Assembly (NCBI GenBank): GCA_965248775.1
Contig: OZ252150.1
Span: 372,001-436,000 of the forward strand
DNA length: 64,000 nucleotides
Direction: 5' to 3'
Source of the DNA: JBHHUI01 sp965248775
GTDB taxonomy: Bacteria > Chloroflexota > Anaerolineae > Anaerolineales > JBHHUI01
Shown: positions 54,388 through 62,992 of the stretch, one piece after another
Layout of the letters: the number at the start of each line of letters is the position of its first letter
Numbering within the stretch: position 1 is the stretch's first letter
The notes under the pieces: model-generated
The model's database searches: none
Seen by the model: only the letters and a program-made list of their open reading frames with translations
Told to the model about the DNA's origin: nothing
Position numbers and translations under genes: made by a program

Positions 54388-55683
54388 GTGGCTTTCTACA
54401 ACGAAGCGATCGAGACGCTCCCGCGCGATGAACTGCGCACGTTGCAATCCGAGCGACTGTGTGTGCTACTCGAGCAGATCTGCGGTCGCAATCAGTTCTA
54501 TAGCGCGCGCATGGAGTCAGCCGGATTAACTTCCGCAGATGTCACCACTGTTGGTGATCTCTCGAAACTTCCATTTACAACCAAATCAGATCTGATCGAC
54601 GCCCAGACTGTTGCCGAGTCGTTTGGAACGAATGCTACCTATGAGGAGGCCGCCTACACACGCGTTCATCAGACCTCGGGCACAACCGGCACGCCGCTGC
54701 GCGTTGTGGATACCCCTGAGAGCTGGGATTGGTGGGGACGCTGCTGGGGGTACGTACTTGCCGGAGCCGGACTGACAGCCGACGACCGTTTATTTGTACC
54801 CTTTTCCTTTGGCCCGTTTATCGGCTTCTGGGCTGCTGTTGAAGGTGCGAAAGAAATCGGTGCGTTGATGATCCCGGGGGGTGGGCGTGACTCACTGCAA
54901 CGCATAAATCTGATCGCAGAAATGAGCGCGACTGCGATCTGCTGTACACCGACCTACGCGCTACGCCTGGCGGAGGTCGCCCGCGAAGCGAACATCGATC
55001 TGCCGGAAATGCCGGTTCGCGTGACAGTCCATGCCGGGGAGCCGGGCGCCAACATTCCAGCAACGAAGGCGCGGCTGCAGCAAGCGTGGGGGGCACGCTG
55101 TTTCGATCATGCCGGTGCTTCGGAAGTGGGCGCGCACAGCTTTGAATGTGAAGCACAGCCCGGAGGTACGCATCTGATCGAAAGCGAATTTATTGCCGAG
55201 GTTATTGATTTCGAGTCGGAGGAGCCGACACCCGCTGGGGAGATTGGTGAACTAGTCATCACCAACTTGGGACGGGCGAGCTTTCCGGTCTTGCGCTACC
55301 GTACGGGGGACCTCGTGCGTGCCAATACAAATCGATGTGAATGCGGACTCACGTTTATGCGCTTCGATGGCGGTGTGCTCGGACGCGCAGATGACATGGT
55401 TGTTGTCCGGGGAGTCAATGTATTCCCGAGTGCATTGGAAAATCTGTTGCGGCAAGTCGATGCCATTGTTGAATACAAAGTTGTCGTTTCTCAAAACAAT
55501 ACGATGCGAGAACTTTACCTGGAACTGGAACTGAAGCCACAGAGTGACGCCGACGAGGCCGTAGAAAATGTTGGGCAGAGCGTTCAGAATTCACTTGGCT
55601 TGCGACCGATAGTCAAAGTCGTCTCTGCGGGCAGCTTGCCGCGCTTCGAGTTGAAGGCGAAGCGTTTTCATGTGGAAAAGTGA
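54388..55683 (+). CDS. PaaK-like aryl-acid CoA ligase
   Basis: A 431-residue adenylate-forming enzyme of the PaaK family (phenylacetate/benzoate-CoA ligases). It has the P-loop HQTSGTTGTPLRV, a CTPTYALRLAEVA segment, HAGEPGANIPATK, ASEVGAHSFEC and the LRYRTGDL hinge with RADDMVVVRGVNVFPSALE. It starts at GTG 54388. With the hydroxybenzoyl-CoA-reductase-like genes next door it probably activates a hydroxylated aromatic acid; the exact acid is not evident. Confidence 0.88.
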   Translation: MAFYNEAIETLPRDELRTLQSERLCVLLEQICGRNQFYSARMESAGLTSADVTTVGDLSKLPFTTKSDLIDAQTVAESFGTNATYEEAAYTRVHQTSGTTGTPLRVVDTPESWDWWGRCWGYVLAGAGLTADDRLFVPFSFGPFIGFWAAVEGAKEIGALMIPGGGRDSLQRINLIAEMSATAICCTPTYALRLAEVAREANIDLPEMPVRVTVHAGEPGANIPATKARLQQAWGARCFDHAGASEVGAHSFECEAQPGGTHLIESEFIAEVIDFESEEPTPAGEIGELVITNLGRASFPVLRYRTGDLVRANTNRCECGLTFMRFDGGVLGRADDMVVVRGVNVFPSALENLLRQVDAIVEYKVVVSQNNTMRELYLELELKPQSDADEAVENVGQSVQNSLGLRPIVKVVSAGSLPRFELKAKRFHVEK

Positions 55684-55710
55684 TAGGAGATTGCTGCCGC
55701 CCAGCAGTCT

Positions 55711-55822
55711 ATCTGCTTTCACCACGAAGTCACGCAGGTCACAAAGTCTATCTCTACATTTGTTAGTCTGTGTACTTTGTGTCTCTGCAGAGTGACGGGC
55801 GCACTCCACGTTGTGGTGAACC
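55711..55822. repeat. Intergenic palindromic region, heptad-like
   Basis: TTCACCAC at the left and GTGGTGAA at the right are inverted, with ACAAAGTC / GACTTTGT-like pairs between them; the stretch roughly parses into heptamers (CACCACG, AAGTCAC, GCAGGTC, ACAAAGT ... TTTGTGT). The right part shares GGGCGCACTCCACG with 6898-6911. It separates the ligase and reductase genes. Confidence 0.45.
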
Positions 55823-55838
55823 CAAAAGCGAACGACAA

Positions 55839-56354
55839 GTGAAACAACTTCTCGAAATCACAATCAACGGCGAAACGCACGAAGTCTGGACAGCGGTCCA
55901 TAAGACACTGTTGGAAGTATTGCGCGAAGACTTGCAACTAACAGGCACGAAACACGGCTGCGAGCTTGGCGAGTGCGGGACATGCTCTGTACTGGTCGAG
56001 GGCGAATCGCTGCTCTCCTGCCTTGTACTCCCAATTGAAGTGCAGGGCCGGGAAATTCTTACAGTGGAGGGATTGGCCATAAATGGAATCCCGCACCCAT
56101 TGCAAACTGCTTTTGCCGAACTCGGGGCGGCGCAATGCGGTTATTGCATTCCCGGTATCCTAGTCACGGCCAAAGCGCTGCTCGATACAGAGCCGCTGCC
56201 CGACCGCCAGACCATTCGCGAAATGTTGGCGGGAAACCTTTGCCGTTGCACCGGTTACAGCAAGATCATCGAAGCGGTGGAACTCGCAGCAGAACGGATG
56301 AATGGGAGTTATCCAGACTCTGATCTCGAAGTGGAAACTGGCTTGAGTTACTGA
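55839..56354 (+). CDS. hcrC: [2Fe-2S] subunit of a 4-hydroxybenzoyl-CoA-reductase-like enzyme
   Basis: A 171-residue xanthine-oxidase-family small subunit with two [2Fe-2S] clusters: the plant-type CELGECGTCSVLVEGESLLS-C and the CGYCIPG...NLCRCTGYSK cluster. The start is a GTG at 55839 (KQLLEITINGETHEVW); the longer frame is not conserved. It passes electrons between the FAD subunit and the molybdenum subunit. It overlaps the next gene by one base. Confidence 0.88.
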   Translation: MKQLLEITINGETHEVWTAVHKTLLEVLREDLQLTGTKHGCELGECGTCSVLVEGESLLSCLVLPIEVQGREILTVEGLAINGIPHPLQTAFAELGAAQCGYCIPGILVTAKALLDTEPLPDRQTIREMLAGNLCRCTGYSKIIEAVELAAERMNGSYPDSDLEVETGLSY

Positions 56355-58726
56355 TGACTGACAATCGCGATCTAAACATCATTGGCAAACCCTGGCAAAA
56401 AGTCGATGCAATGGGCAAGGTGATGGGCGAGACTGTCTTCGCCGACGATCTTGTCCTGCCGCGCATGCTCTTCTGCAAGATTTTACGCAGCCCGCATCCG
56501 CATGCGCTCATCCGCTTTATTGATGTTGGGCCTGCACTGGAGCGGTTCGGAGTCGTCGCAGCCATCACCGGGCACGATCTCCCCATCAAGTTCGGGATTC
56601 TGCCGGTGAGTCAGGATGAAGAAGCGCTCTGTATCGACAAGGTTCGCATGGTGGGCGATCCGGTTGCAGCAGTGGTCGCCATTGACGAAGAAACGGCCGA
56701 GGCAGCGCTGGAAGACATCGTGGTCGAGTATGAACCACTGCCAGCCGTGATGTCTATCGAAGATGGCCTGGTTGAAAATGGAACCCAAATTCACGAATAC
56801 GCCGAAAAGGGAAATATCCACAAACACGTTTCGTTGGAGTTTGGTGATATGCAGGCCGGTTTTGCCGCCGCAGATCATATCCGCGAAGACATCTTCTACT
56901 ACGAAGGCAATACGCACCTACCAATGGAGCAACACGCCGCTGTTGCGCAGTTTGGCGCCGATGGGCGCGTGACACTCTGGTCTTCAACGCAGACTCCCCA
57001 TTACGTACATCGGGCGCTTTCCAAAGTCCTCGAACTGCCCACTAGTCGCATCCGTGTCATCGCTACACCGGTTGGAGGCGGCTTTGGCGGCAAAACAGAC
57101 CCGTTCTCGCATGAAATGGTTGTCAGCAAACTTGCCATGCTCACCGGCCGTCCGGTCAAGATTACGCTAACCCGCGAGGAAGTTTTTTACATGCATCGCG
57201 GCCGTCATCCGGTGCTTATGTGGATCAAGACCGGCATGCAGCGCGATGGCACCATCACGGCAATGCATTTCCGCTCCTTCCTCGATGGGGGCGCATATGG
57301 AAGCTATGGCGTCGCCAGCACGTACTACACCGGCGCGCTGCAGACAGTGACATACCCGATTGCAAACTACAAATTCGAAGGGCTGCGCGTCTTTACCAAT
57401 AAGCCACCTTGCGGTCCGAAACGTGGGCATGGCACGCCGCAGCCGCGCTTTGCGCTCGAAGTCCAACTCGATAAGTTTGCCGAAGATCTAAATCTCGATC
57501 CGGTTGAACTGCGCCTGCAACATCTGATGCCAGACAATACCAAGACAGCCAACCATCTCACAGTGACGACGAATGGATTGGCTGAATGTATTGAGAAGGT
57601 TGTGCAGGCTTCGGGCTTCCGTGAGCGGCGGAACGAGTTGCCCCCCGGCAAGGGACTGGGACTGGCTTGTGGCTCCTACCTCAGCGGGGCCGGGCTGCCG
57701 GTTTATTGGAACAAGATGCCACATTCGGGTGTGCAGATCAAAATTGATCGCGGTGGTGGCGTGACTGTTTTCTGCGGCAGCATCGACATCGGCCAGGGTT
57801 CCGACTCGGTGCTGGCTTATGTCGTCGCCGAAGAACTGGGCATCGACTTCGAGCATGTGATTGTCATCACTGCCGATACAGACCTCACGCCTATCGACCT
57901 GGGCAGCTACTCCAGCCGGGTGACGCTGATGACGGGACATGCCGCCATCGAAGCAGCGCGACCCTTACGTGAGAAGATTCTTGAAGTGGCCGCGGAGAAA
58001 CTCGAGCTGCCGCCGGAAGCGCTGATGCTGAGTGACAATCGCGTATTCTGCATTGACGATGAACGACTGGCATTATCATTCGAAGAGGCCGTACAACTGG
58101 CTGAGGCCAAGTACGGCACTCTCGGTTCTGTCGGGAGTTATACACCGCCTCGGCGTGGGGGGCGCTTCAAAGGCGCCGGCGTCGGGCCATCGCCGAATTA
58201 TTCGTACTCAGCGTCTGTTGTCGAGGTGACGTGCGATCTCGAAACCGGCAATTACAGCGTGGACAAAATCTGGATCGCGCATGACGTGGGGAAAGCCATT
58301 AATCCATTGCTGGTGATCGGACAGGTGGAGGGGAGCGTCTACATGGGGCTCGGAGAAGCCATGATGGAGGAGCAGGTCTTCCGGCGTGGCCTCCACAAGA
58401 TCCCTTCGATGCTCGATTACAAAAGCCCGACGACGCTGGAGACACCGGAGATCGAAACCTTTCTGATCGAGACGAACGATCCCGATGGCCCATATGGTGC
58501 GAAAGAAGCCGGACAGGGACCATTGTTGCCGATCATGCCGGCTATTGCGAATGCGCTCTACCACGCCACAGGTGTGCGGGTGGACGAAGTGCCGTTACAC
58601 CCGGAGAAAGTACTCAAGGGATTGCAGGCGAAGGCGAAAGGCCGAGATGCACGTGTCGGACCGACGTATATACCGGATGTCGAGTTTCCAGAGCCGACTC
58701 TGGTGGATTTGCCGGAAACTGAGTAG
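56354..58726 (+). CDS. hcrA: Molybdenum subunit of a 4-hydroxybenzoyl-CoA-reductase-like enzyme
   Basis: A 790-residue xanthine-oxidase-family large subunit. It has an N-terminal hammerhead domain (residues 15-130) and molybdopterin-binding segments GGGFGGKTDPFSHEM, GPKRGHGTPQPRFALE and GSIDIGQGSDSVLA. The C-terminal catalytic glutamate is in GPYGAKEAGQGPLLP. In the presence of the special FAD subunit this is most likely the hydroxybenzoyl-CoA reductase type, which removes a phenolic hydroxyl from an aryl-CoA. Confidence 0.88.
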   Translation: MTDNRDLNIIGKPWQKVDAMGKVMGETVFADDLVLPRMLFCKILRSPHPHALIRFIDVGPALERFGVVAAITGHDLPIKFGILPVSQDEEALCIDKVRMVGDPVAAVVAIDEETAEAALEDIVVEYEPLPAVMSIEDGLVENGTQIHEYAEKGNIHKHVSLEFGDMQAGFAAADHIREDIFYYEGNTHLPMEQHAAVAQFGADGRVTLWSSTQTPHYVHRALSKVLELPTSRIRVIATPVGGGFGGKTDPFSHEMVVSKLAMLTGRPVKITLTREEVFYMHRGRHPVLMWIKTGMQRDGTITAMHFRSFLDGGAYGSYGVASTYYTGALQTVTYPIANYKFEGLRVFTNKPPCGPKRGHGTPQPRFALEVQLDKFAEDLNLDPVELRLQHLMPDNTKTANHLTVTTNGLAECIEKVVQASGFRERRNELPPGKGLGLACGSYLSGAGLPVYWNKMPHSGVQIKIDRGGGVTVFCGSIDIGQGSDSVLAYVVAEELGIDFEHVIVITADTDLTPIDLGSYSSRVTLMTGHAAIEAARPLREKILEVAAEKLELPPEALMLSDNRVFCIDDERLALSFEEAVQLAEAKYGTLGSVGSYTPPRRGGRFKGAGVGPSPNYSYSASVVEVTCDLETGNYSVDKIWIAHDVGKAINPLLVIGQVEGSVYMGLGEAMMEEQVFRRGLHKIPSMLDYKSPTTLETPEIETFLIETNDPDGPYGAKEAGQGPLLPIMPAIANALYHATGVRVDEVPLHPEKVLKGLQAKAKGRDARVGPTYIPDVEFPEPTLVDLPETE

Positions 58727-58738
58727 GACGCTTAATTC

Positions 58739-59731
58739 ATGCTGAGACTCCCCCCGTTTAAATACTATGCTCCTCGCACAGTTGCAGAAGCTGTACAGCT
58801 CAAAGCAGAACATGGAACCCGCGCTATGTACGTTGCCGGTGGAACCGATCTGTATCCGAATATGAAACGGCGTCAGTTCGAGCCGGAAGTCCTGATCGGT
58901 CTGCGGGACATCGACGAACTTTACAACATCAGTAATGGGAACGGTCTCAGCATTGGGGCGGGCATGACTCTGACGAAGTTTGCGAGCCATCCTGAAATCC
59001 AACGTCACTACCCTGCGATCGCGCACGCAGCCGGACTGGTCTCGTCGCCGCAATTGCGGAATTCAGGCACAATCGGTGGCAACCTGTGCGTGGACACACG
59101 CTGTACGTATTACAACCAGACTTTTCAATGGCGGAAGGCGCTCGGCTTTTGCATGAAGAAGGATGGCGACACCTGTTGGGTTGCCTTGAGCAGCCCGCTT
59201 TGTCTGGCAGTCTCCTCCTCAGATTGTGCCCCAGTGGCTATCGCACTGGACGCCCGGGTGAAGCTCGTCGGGCCGGAGGGTGAGCGCACAATTCCGGCCG
59301 CAGCACTCTACTGTAACGACGGTACGGAATATCTCGAAAAATCGCCCGACGAAATTCTTGTCTCGATCCATCTGCCCCCACGCGAAAGGTGGCGGGCGAG
59401 TTATCTGAAGTTGCGCCGAAGGGGTTCGATTGACTTTCCGATCCTCGGCGTGGCGGCAGCGCTCAGGCTGGAGGCGGACGGCACTTGCAGCGACGCACGT
59501 CTCGTACTCGGGGCGGTGGCCTCACAACCTTTACCAGTGCCGGCAGCGACTAAGCTCCTCGTAGGCGAACGCATCACGCCTGATTTGATTCAGGAAGTCG
59601 CGCGCGTTGCAGCAAAACCAGCCAAGCCGCTGGACAATACCGACATGGCACTAAGTTATCGGAAGAAGGTGACGCGGGTCTATGTGGCGAGAGCTTTGAG
59701 TGAAGCTGCGGGTTTGGAGACTGGAGATTAG
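58739..59731 (+). CDS. hcrB: FAD/[4Fe-4S] subunit of a 4-hydroxybenzoyl-CoA-reductase-like enzyme
   Basis: A 330-residue FAD-binding subunit with the usual GGTDLYPNMKRR and NSGTIGGNLC motifs. The telling feature is a cysteine-rich insertion, RCTYYNQTFQWRKALGFCMK followed by GDTCW and SPLC (about residues 121-160). That is the extra [4Fe-4S] cluster found only in HcrB-type subunits and used to run the enzyme as a reductase. This makes 4-hydroxybenzoyl-CoA reductase the best assignment for the trio. Its last codons are formed by a heptad repeat. Confidence 0.9.
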   Translation: MLRLPPFKYYAPRTVAEAVQLKAEHGTRAMYVAGGTDLYPNMKRRQFEPEVLIGLRDIDELYNISNGNGLSIGAGMTLTKFASHPEIQRHYPAIAHAAGLVSSPQLRNSGTIGGNLCVDTRCTYYNQTFQWRKALGFCMKKDGDTCWVALSSPLCLAVSSSDCAPVAIALDARVKLVGPEGERTIPAAALYCNDGTEYLEKSPDEILVSIHLPPRERWRASYLKLRRRGSIDFPILGVAAALRLEADGTCSDARLVLGAVASQPLPVPAATKLLVGERITPDLIQEVARVAAKPAKPLDNTDMALSYRKKVTRVYVARALSEAAGLETGD

Positions 59732-59757
59732 AGATTGATCAGCGAGATATAAATCTC
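59711..59757. repeat. Palindromic heptad array at the 3' end of hcrB
   Basis: AGACTGG, AGATTAG, AGATTGA heptamers followed by GATATAA and ATCTCCA; TTGGAGA at the left and TCTCCAA at the right are inverted. The array overlaps the last few codons and the stop of hcrB (LETGD). Confidence 0.6.
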
Positions 59758-59769
59758 CAATAATTTGTA

Positions 59770-60684
59770 ATGCCTTCCTCCAAACTTCTCCCGCTTAACA
59801 ATGCCATCGCCCAATTCGTCCCCGACAGCGCAGCAATCGCGCTCGGTACGGCGCAGGAAACCATGATCCCGTTCGCCGCCGGGCACGAGATTATCCGCCA
59901 ACGCAGACGTGACTTGACTCTCATTGGACCGATCTCTGACATTCTTTTTGACCAGTTGGTCGGGGCGGGCTGCGTGCGCCAGATTCGGGCGGCCTGGATC
60001 GGCAATGTCATTACCGGCTCGGGTTACAACTTTCGACGCGCGGTCGAAACAGGCATGTTGGAGATGGAAGATCATTCCAATTTGACAATCTCGCTGGCGC
60101 TGCGCGCCGGAGCGATGGGGGTCTCGTTCCTGCCGGCGCGAACTGCACTCGGCAGTGATCTATTCAAGACCAACGATAATCTGAAAACAGTGGAATGCCC
60201 CTTCACCGGGGACGTTATGACGGCGGTGGCAGCGATTGCACCAGACGTCGCCATCGTACACGTGCAGCGCGCAGATGAGTTTGGCAATGCGCATGCGTGG
60301 GGAAATCTCGGCATTACCCGCGAGGCCTGCCTGGCCAGCGAGCAGATCATTCTCACCTCAGAGGAGATCGTGGCGCCGGAAGTGATAGCCAGCGATCCTA
60401 ACCGCGTTATCACGCCGGGATTTCGGGTCAGCGCCGTCGTGCATGCACCCGGGGGCGCGCACCCCTCCCCGGTTCCGGGCTTTTATAACCGCGATCATGA
60501 GGCCTTTCTTGCTTATCAGCGATACAGCAAAACGCCCGGCTCCTTTTCCGAGTGGCAATCCCGTTGGGTTGATACTGTGAGTAGCTCTGAAGAGTACAAG
60601 CAATTACTTGGCTCTGAGCGGATTGAACGTTTAAGTTTGAAAACCACGGCACCTTCGGAGCCAGCAAACTTTGCCTACGCCTGA
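59770..60684 (+). CDS. CoA-transferase subunit alpha (glutaconate CoA-transferase-like)
   Basis: A 304-residue family-I CoA-transferase alpha subunit of the GctA/CatI type: GTAQETMIPFAAGHEIIRQR, VGAGCVRQIRAAWIGNVITG, GVSFLPARTALGSDL and VAIAPDVAIVHVQRADEFGN. It pairs with the beta subunit at 61142. It probably moves CoA between a diacid or keto-acid pathway intermediate and another acid, or supplies the aromatic acid with CoA. The substrate is not readable from sequence. Confidence 0.87.
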   Translation: MPSSKLLPLNNAIAQFVPDSAAIALGTAQETMIPFAAGHEIIRQRRRDLTLIGPISDILFDQLVGAGCVRQIRAAWIGNVITGSGYNFRRAVETGMLEMEDHSNLTISLALRAGAMGVSFLPARTALGSDLFKTNDNLKTVECPFTGDVMTAVAAIAPDVAIVHVQRADEFGNAHAWGNLGITREACLASEQIILTSEEIVAPEVIASDPNRVITPGFRVSAVVHAPGGAHPSPVPGFYNRDHEAFLAYQRYSKTPGSFSEWQSRWVDTVSSSEEYKQLLGSERIERLSLKTTAPSEPANFAYA

Positions 60685-61123
60685 TTTGACAACTGCTCGG
60701 GCAGAAAAAATAGCCGCGCATATCCGCGACGACGCGTTTGCAAAACGGCTGGGTGCAACGATTGAGGTCATCGAGCCGGGTTATAGTCGTGTATCGATCC
60801 AGGTCGTGGAAGATTTGACGAATTTCCATGGCAAAACGCATGGCGGAGTGATCTTTAGCATCGCCGATATGGCCTTCGCCGCCGCGTGCAATTCGCGCGG
60901 ACAGACGTCGGTCGCTTTGAATGTCGATGTCAGTTTTCTGCGCGCCACGCCGGCGGGTGTGCGCTTGGTTGCGGAGGCGCGGGAGCAACATCAGGATGGC
61001 CCCATTGCACTTTATGATCTAACCGTGCACGCCGAGCCTTCCAATGAACTCGTCGCTAAATGCCAGGCGATGGCCTACCGCCGAAGGGATTGGTTCGTGC
61101 CTGAGGAGAATGATTCTCAGTGA
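60671..61123 (+). CDS. PaaI-like hot-dog thioesterase
   Basis: A protein of 150 residues with the PaaI/HotDog signature NFHGKTHGGVIFSIADMAFA and AACNSRGQTSVALNVDVSFL. In phenylacetate operons PaaI hydrolyses stalled CoA esters to recycle CoA. The start is a TTG that overlaps the end of the CoA-transferase alpha gene by 14 bases; a later start inside that overlap is also possible. It lies between the two CoA-transferase subunit genes. Confidence 0.85.
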   Translation: MPTPDLTTARAEKIAAHIRDDAFAKRLGATIEVIEPGYSRVSIQVVEDLTNFHGKTHGGVIFSIADMAFAAACNSRGQTSVALNVDVSFLRATPAGVRLVAEAREQHQDGPIALYDLTVHAEPSNELVAKCQAMAYRRRDWFVPEENDSQ

Positions 61124-61141
61124 GATGTGATTGGTGATTGA

Positions 61142-61903
61142 ATGACAAGCTATACGTCCGCTGAACTTATGGTCTCGGCTGCGGCGCGCGAGGTCTCGGA
61201 CGGTGATGTCGTCTTTGTAGGGATGCGACTGCCATTGTTGGGCTTTCAACTGGCCAAGCACACGCATGCGCCCAATGCAATCGGAATCTACGAGCTTGGA
61301 ATTGTACGGGACACCCCTGCGCCCGCACCGATCTTGACCATGGGTGATCTGCCCAATCTATACCAGGCGCAATGGCTGGCCGACACCGCCGACCTGATGG
61401 GTATGTTGCAGCGCGGTGAAGTGGACGTGAGTTTCATTGGTGGTGCACAGGTGGATCGTTTTGGTAATCTGAACACCAGCTACATTGGTGGAGTCGAAAA
61501 TGTGACGACGCGATTGCCGGGCAGTGGCGGTGCCTGCGATCTAGCCTGCCTTGCGGCGCGACACATCATCATCATGTCGCACGAAAAACGCCGCTTCGTT
61601 GAGCGCGTGGACTACATCACATCACCCGGCTATGGAGATGGAAGTAACTGGCGATCCGAGGTTGGGTTGCCGCGCGGTGGTCCGGCAGCCGTGATTACGA
61701 CACTGGGTGTGCTGCAGTTTGATTCAACTTCGAAGGAGATGGTTTTGGCTTCTGTGCATCCGGGCGTCACCGTCGAGCATGTGCTTGAGAACACCGGCTG
61801 GCCGTTGCGAGTGGCAGCCGATGTGCGCGAAACGTCTGCACCAACCGAAAGCGAGCTGGCAGCGCTGCGTCAATTTGATCCGGAAGGGTTCTGGACGGGT
61901 TGA
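61142..61903 (+). CDS. CoA-transferase subunit beta (glutaconate CoA-transferase-like)
   Basis: A 253-residue beta subunit: VFVGMRLPLLGFQLAKHTHA, IGIYELGIVRDTPAPAPI, where the glutamate in YELG corresponds to the active-site glutamate of family-I enzymes, and VDVSFIGGAQVDRFGNLNTS. It complements the alpha subunit at 59770; the PaaI-like gene lies between them, an unusual order. Three TGATTG-like heptads precede its ATG. Confidence 0.87.
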   Translation: MTSYTSAELMVSAAAREVSDGDVVFVGMRLPLLGFQLAKHTHAPNAIGIYELGIVRDTPAPAPILTMGDLPNLYQAQWLADTADLMGMLQRGEVDVSFIGGAQVDRFGNLNTSYIGGVENVTTRLPGSGGACDLACLAARHIIIMSHEKRRFVERVDYITSPGYGDGSNWRSEVGLPRGGPAAVITTLGVLQFDSTSKEMVLASVHPGVTVEHVLENTGWPLRVAADVRETSAPTESELAALRQFDPEGFWTG

Positions 61904-61931
61904 GCCGTCAGTCGCCAGGCATTTCGGTGCT

Positions 61932-62987
61932 ATGGATGAATCGCAGCAATTTTCCAAGATGCCTGGCAGCTATTCAATGAAATTCGACGTCTGGCTACTT
62001 TCCCATACGTTAAGCACAATGCCGGCGGTGGCGCGGCTCATTGAAGAGTTTGGCTTCGACGGACTCTGGACAGCCGAAGCTGGCATGGATGGTTTCCTCC
62101 CGCATGTGCTGGCTGCAGAACATACCGAGCGCCTCAGCCTCGGCACTTCGATTGCGACAGCATTCCCACGTACACCCGCTATTCTTGCCAATCTCGCCTG
62201 GGACCTGGCGCGCTATAGCGATGGTCGATTCATTCTCGGTTTGGGAGCACAGGTCAAGGCACACAACGAGCGCCGGTTGGGGGTGAAATGGGAGCGGCCC
62301 TTGCGCCGCATGCGCGAGACTATCGAAGCCGTCCACGCGATTTGGGACACCTGGCAAAACGGCACAGCGCTGCGCTATGAAGGTGAATTCTTTAATCTAT
62401 CTTTGATGACACCATTTTTCAGCGCCGACCCGCTCGATGTGCCGGAGCCGCCAATCTACATCTCGACGGTCAATCAGGGCATGCTGCAGCTTGCCGGGAG
62501 TCTCTGCGAGGGTGCCCTGCTACATCCTTTCCATTCCCTGAAGTATTTGCGGGAGTTCGCCTGGCCGAATATTTCAGCCGAGCTCAGTGAGGCCGGTCGG
62601 GGACGGGATGCGTTCACTGCCGTCGGCTCGGTGATGGTCGTGCCCACGGATGGGGAGAAACCTGCCGCCGAATATGAGGCCCACACCCGCAGTCAAATTT
62701 CCTTCTATATGAGCACGCCCGCATACCGGGTCGTCTCCGAAATTCATGGCTGGACGGGAGTCGCCGAGGAGTTGAGCAAGTTAGCCCGCAGTGGCGAGTG
62801 GGCGGAGATGTCCGCGCGCATCACGGACGAGATGATGGATACATTTGCGATCAGCGGGAAATGGGGAGAGCTGCTGCGTCTGATCAAGGAAAGTCGCGGC
62901 GAGTTTTTCGACCGCGTAAACCTCTACATACCTTTTGTGCCGGGCGAGGATGACTCGGGCTGGCGCGCTGCTATCGCTGGCTTTTAG
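61932..62987 (+). CDS. F420-type LLM flavin/deazaflavin monooxygenase (TIGR03617-like)
   Basis: About 351 residues of the luciferase-like superfamily: EEFGFDGLWTAEAGMDGFLP, HTERLSLGTSIATAFPRTPA, GRFILGLGAQVKAHNERRLG and WDTWQNGTALRYEGEFFNLS. This pattern matches the TIGR03617 F420-dependent group, common in actinobacteria and Chloroflexota. ATG 61932 or 61977 (MKFDVWLLSHT) could be the start; neither has a strong ribosome-binding site. It may act on a pathway aldehyde or ring product. Confidence 0.8.
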   Translation: MDESQQFSKMPGSYSMKFDVWLLSHTLSTMPAVARLIEEFGFDGLWTAEAGMDGFLPHVLAAEHTERLSLGTSIATAFPRTPAILANLAWDLARYSDGRFILGLGAQVKAHNERRLGVKWERPLRRMRETIEAVHAIWDTWQNGTALRYEGEFFNLSLMTPFFSADPLDVPEPPIYISTVNQGMLQLAGSLCEGALLHPFHSLKYLREFAWPNISAELSEAGRGRDAFTAVGSVMVVPTDGEKPAAEYEAHTRSQISFYMSTPAYRVVSEIHGWTGVAEELSKLARSGEWAEMSARITDEMMDTFAISGKWGELLRLIKESRGEFFDRVNLYIPFVPGEDDSGWRAAIAGF

Positions 62988-62992
62988 TCTTC

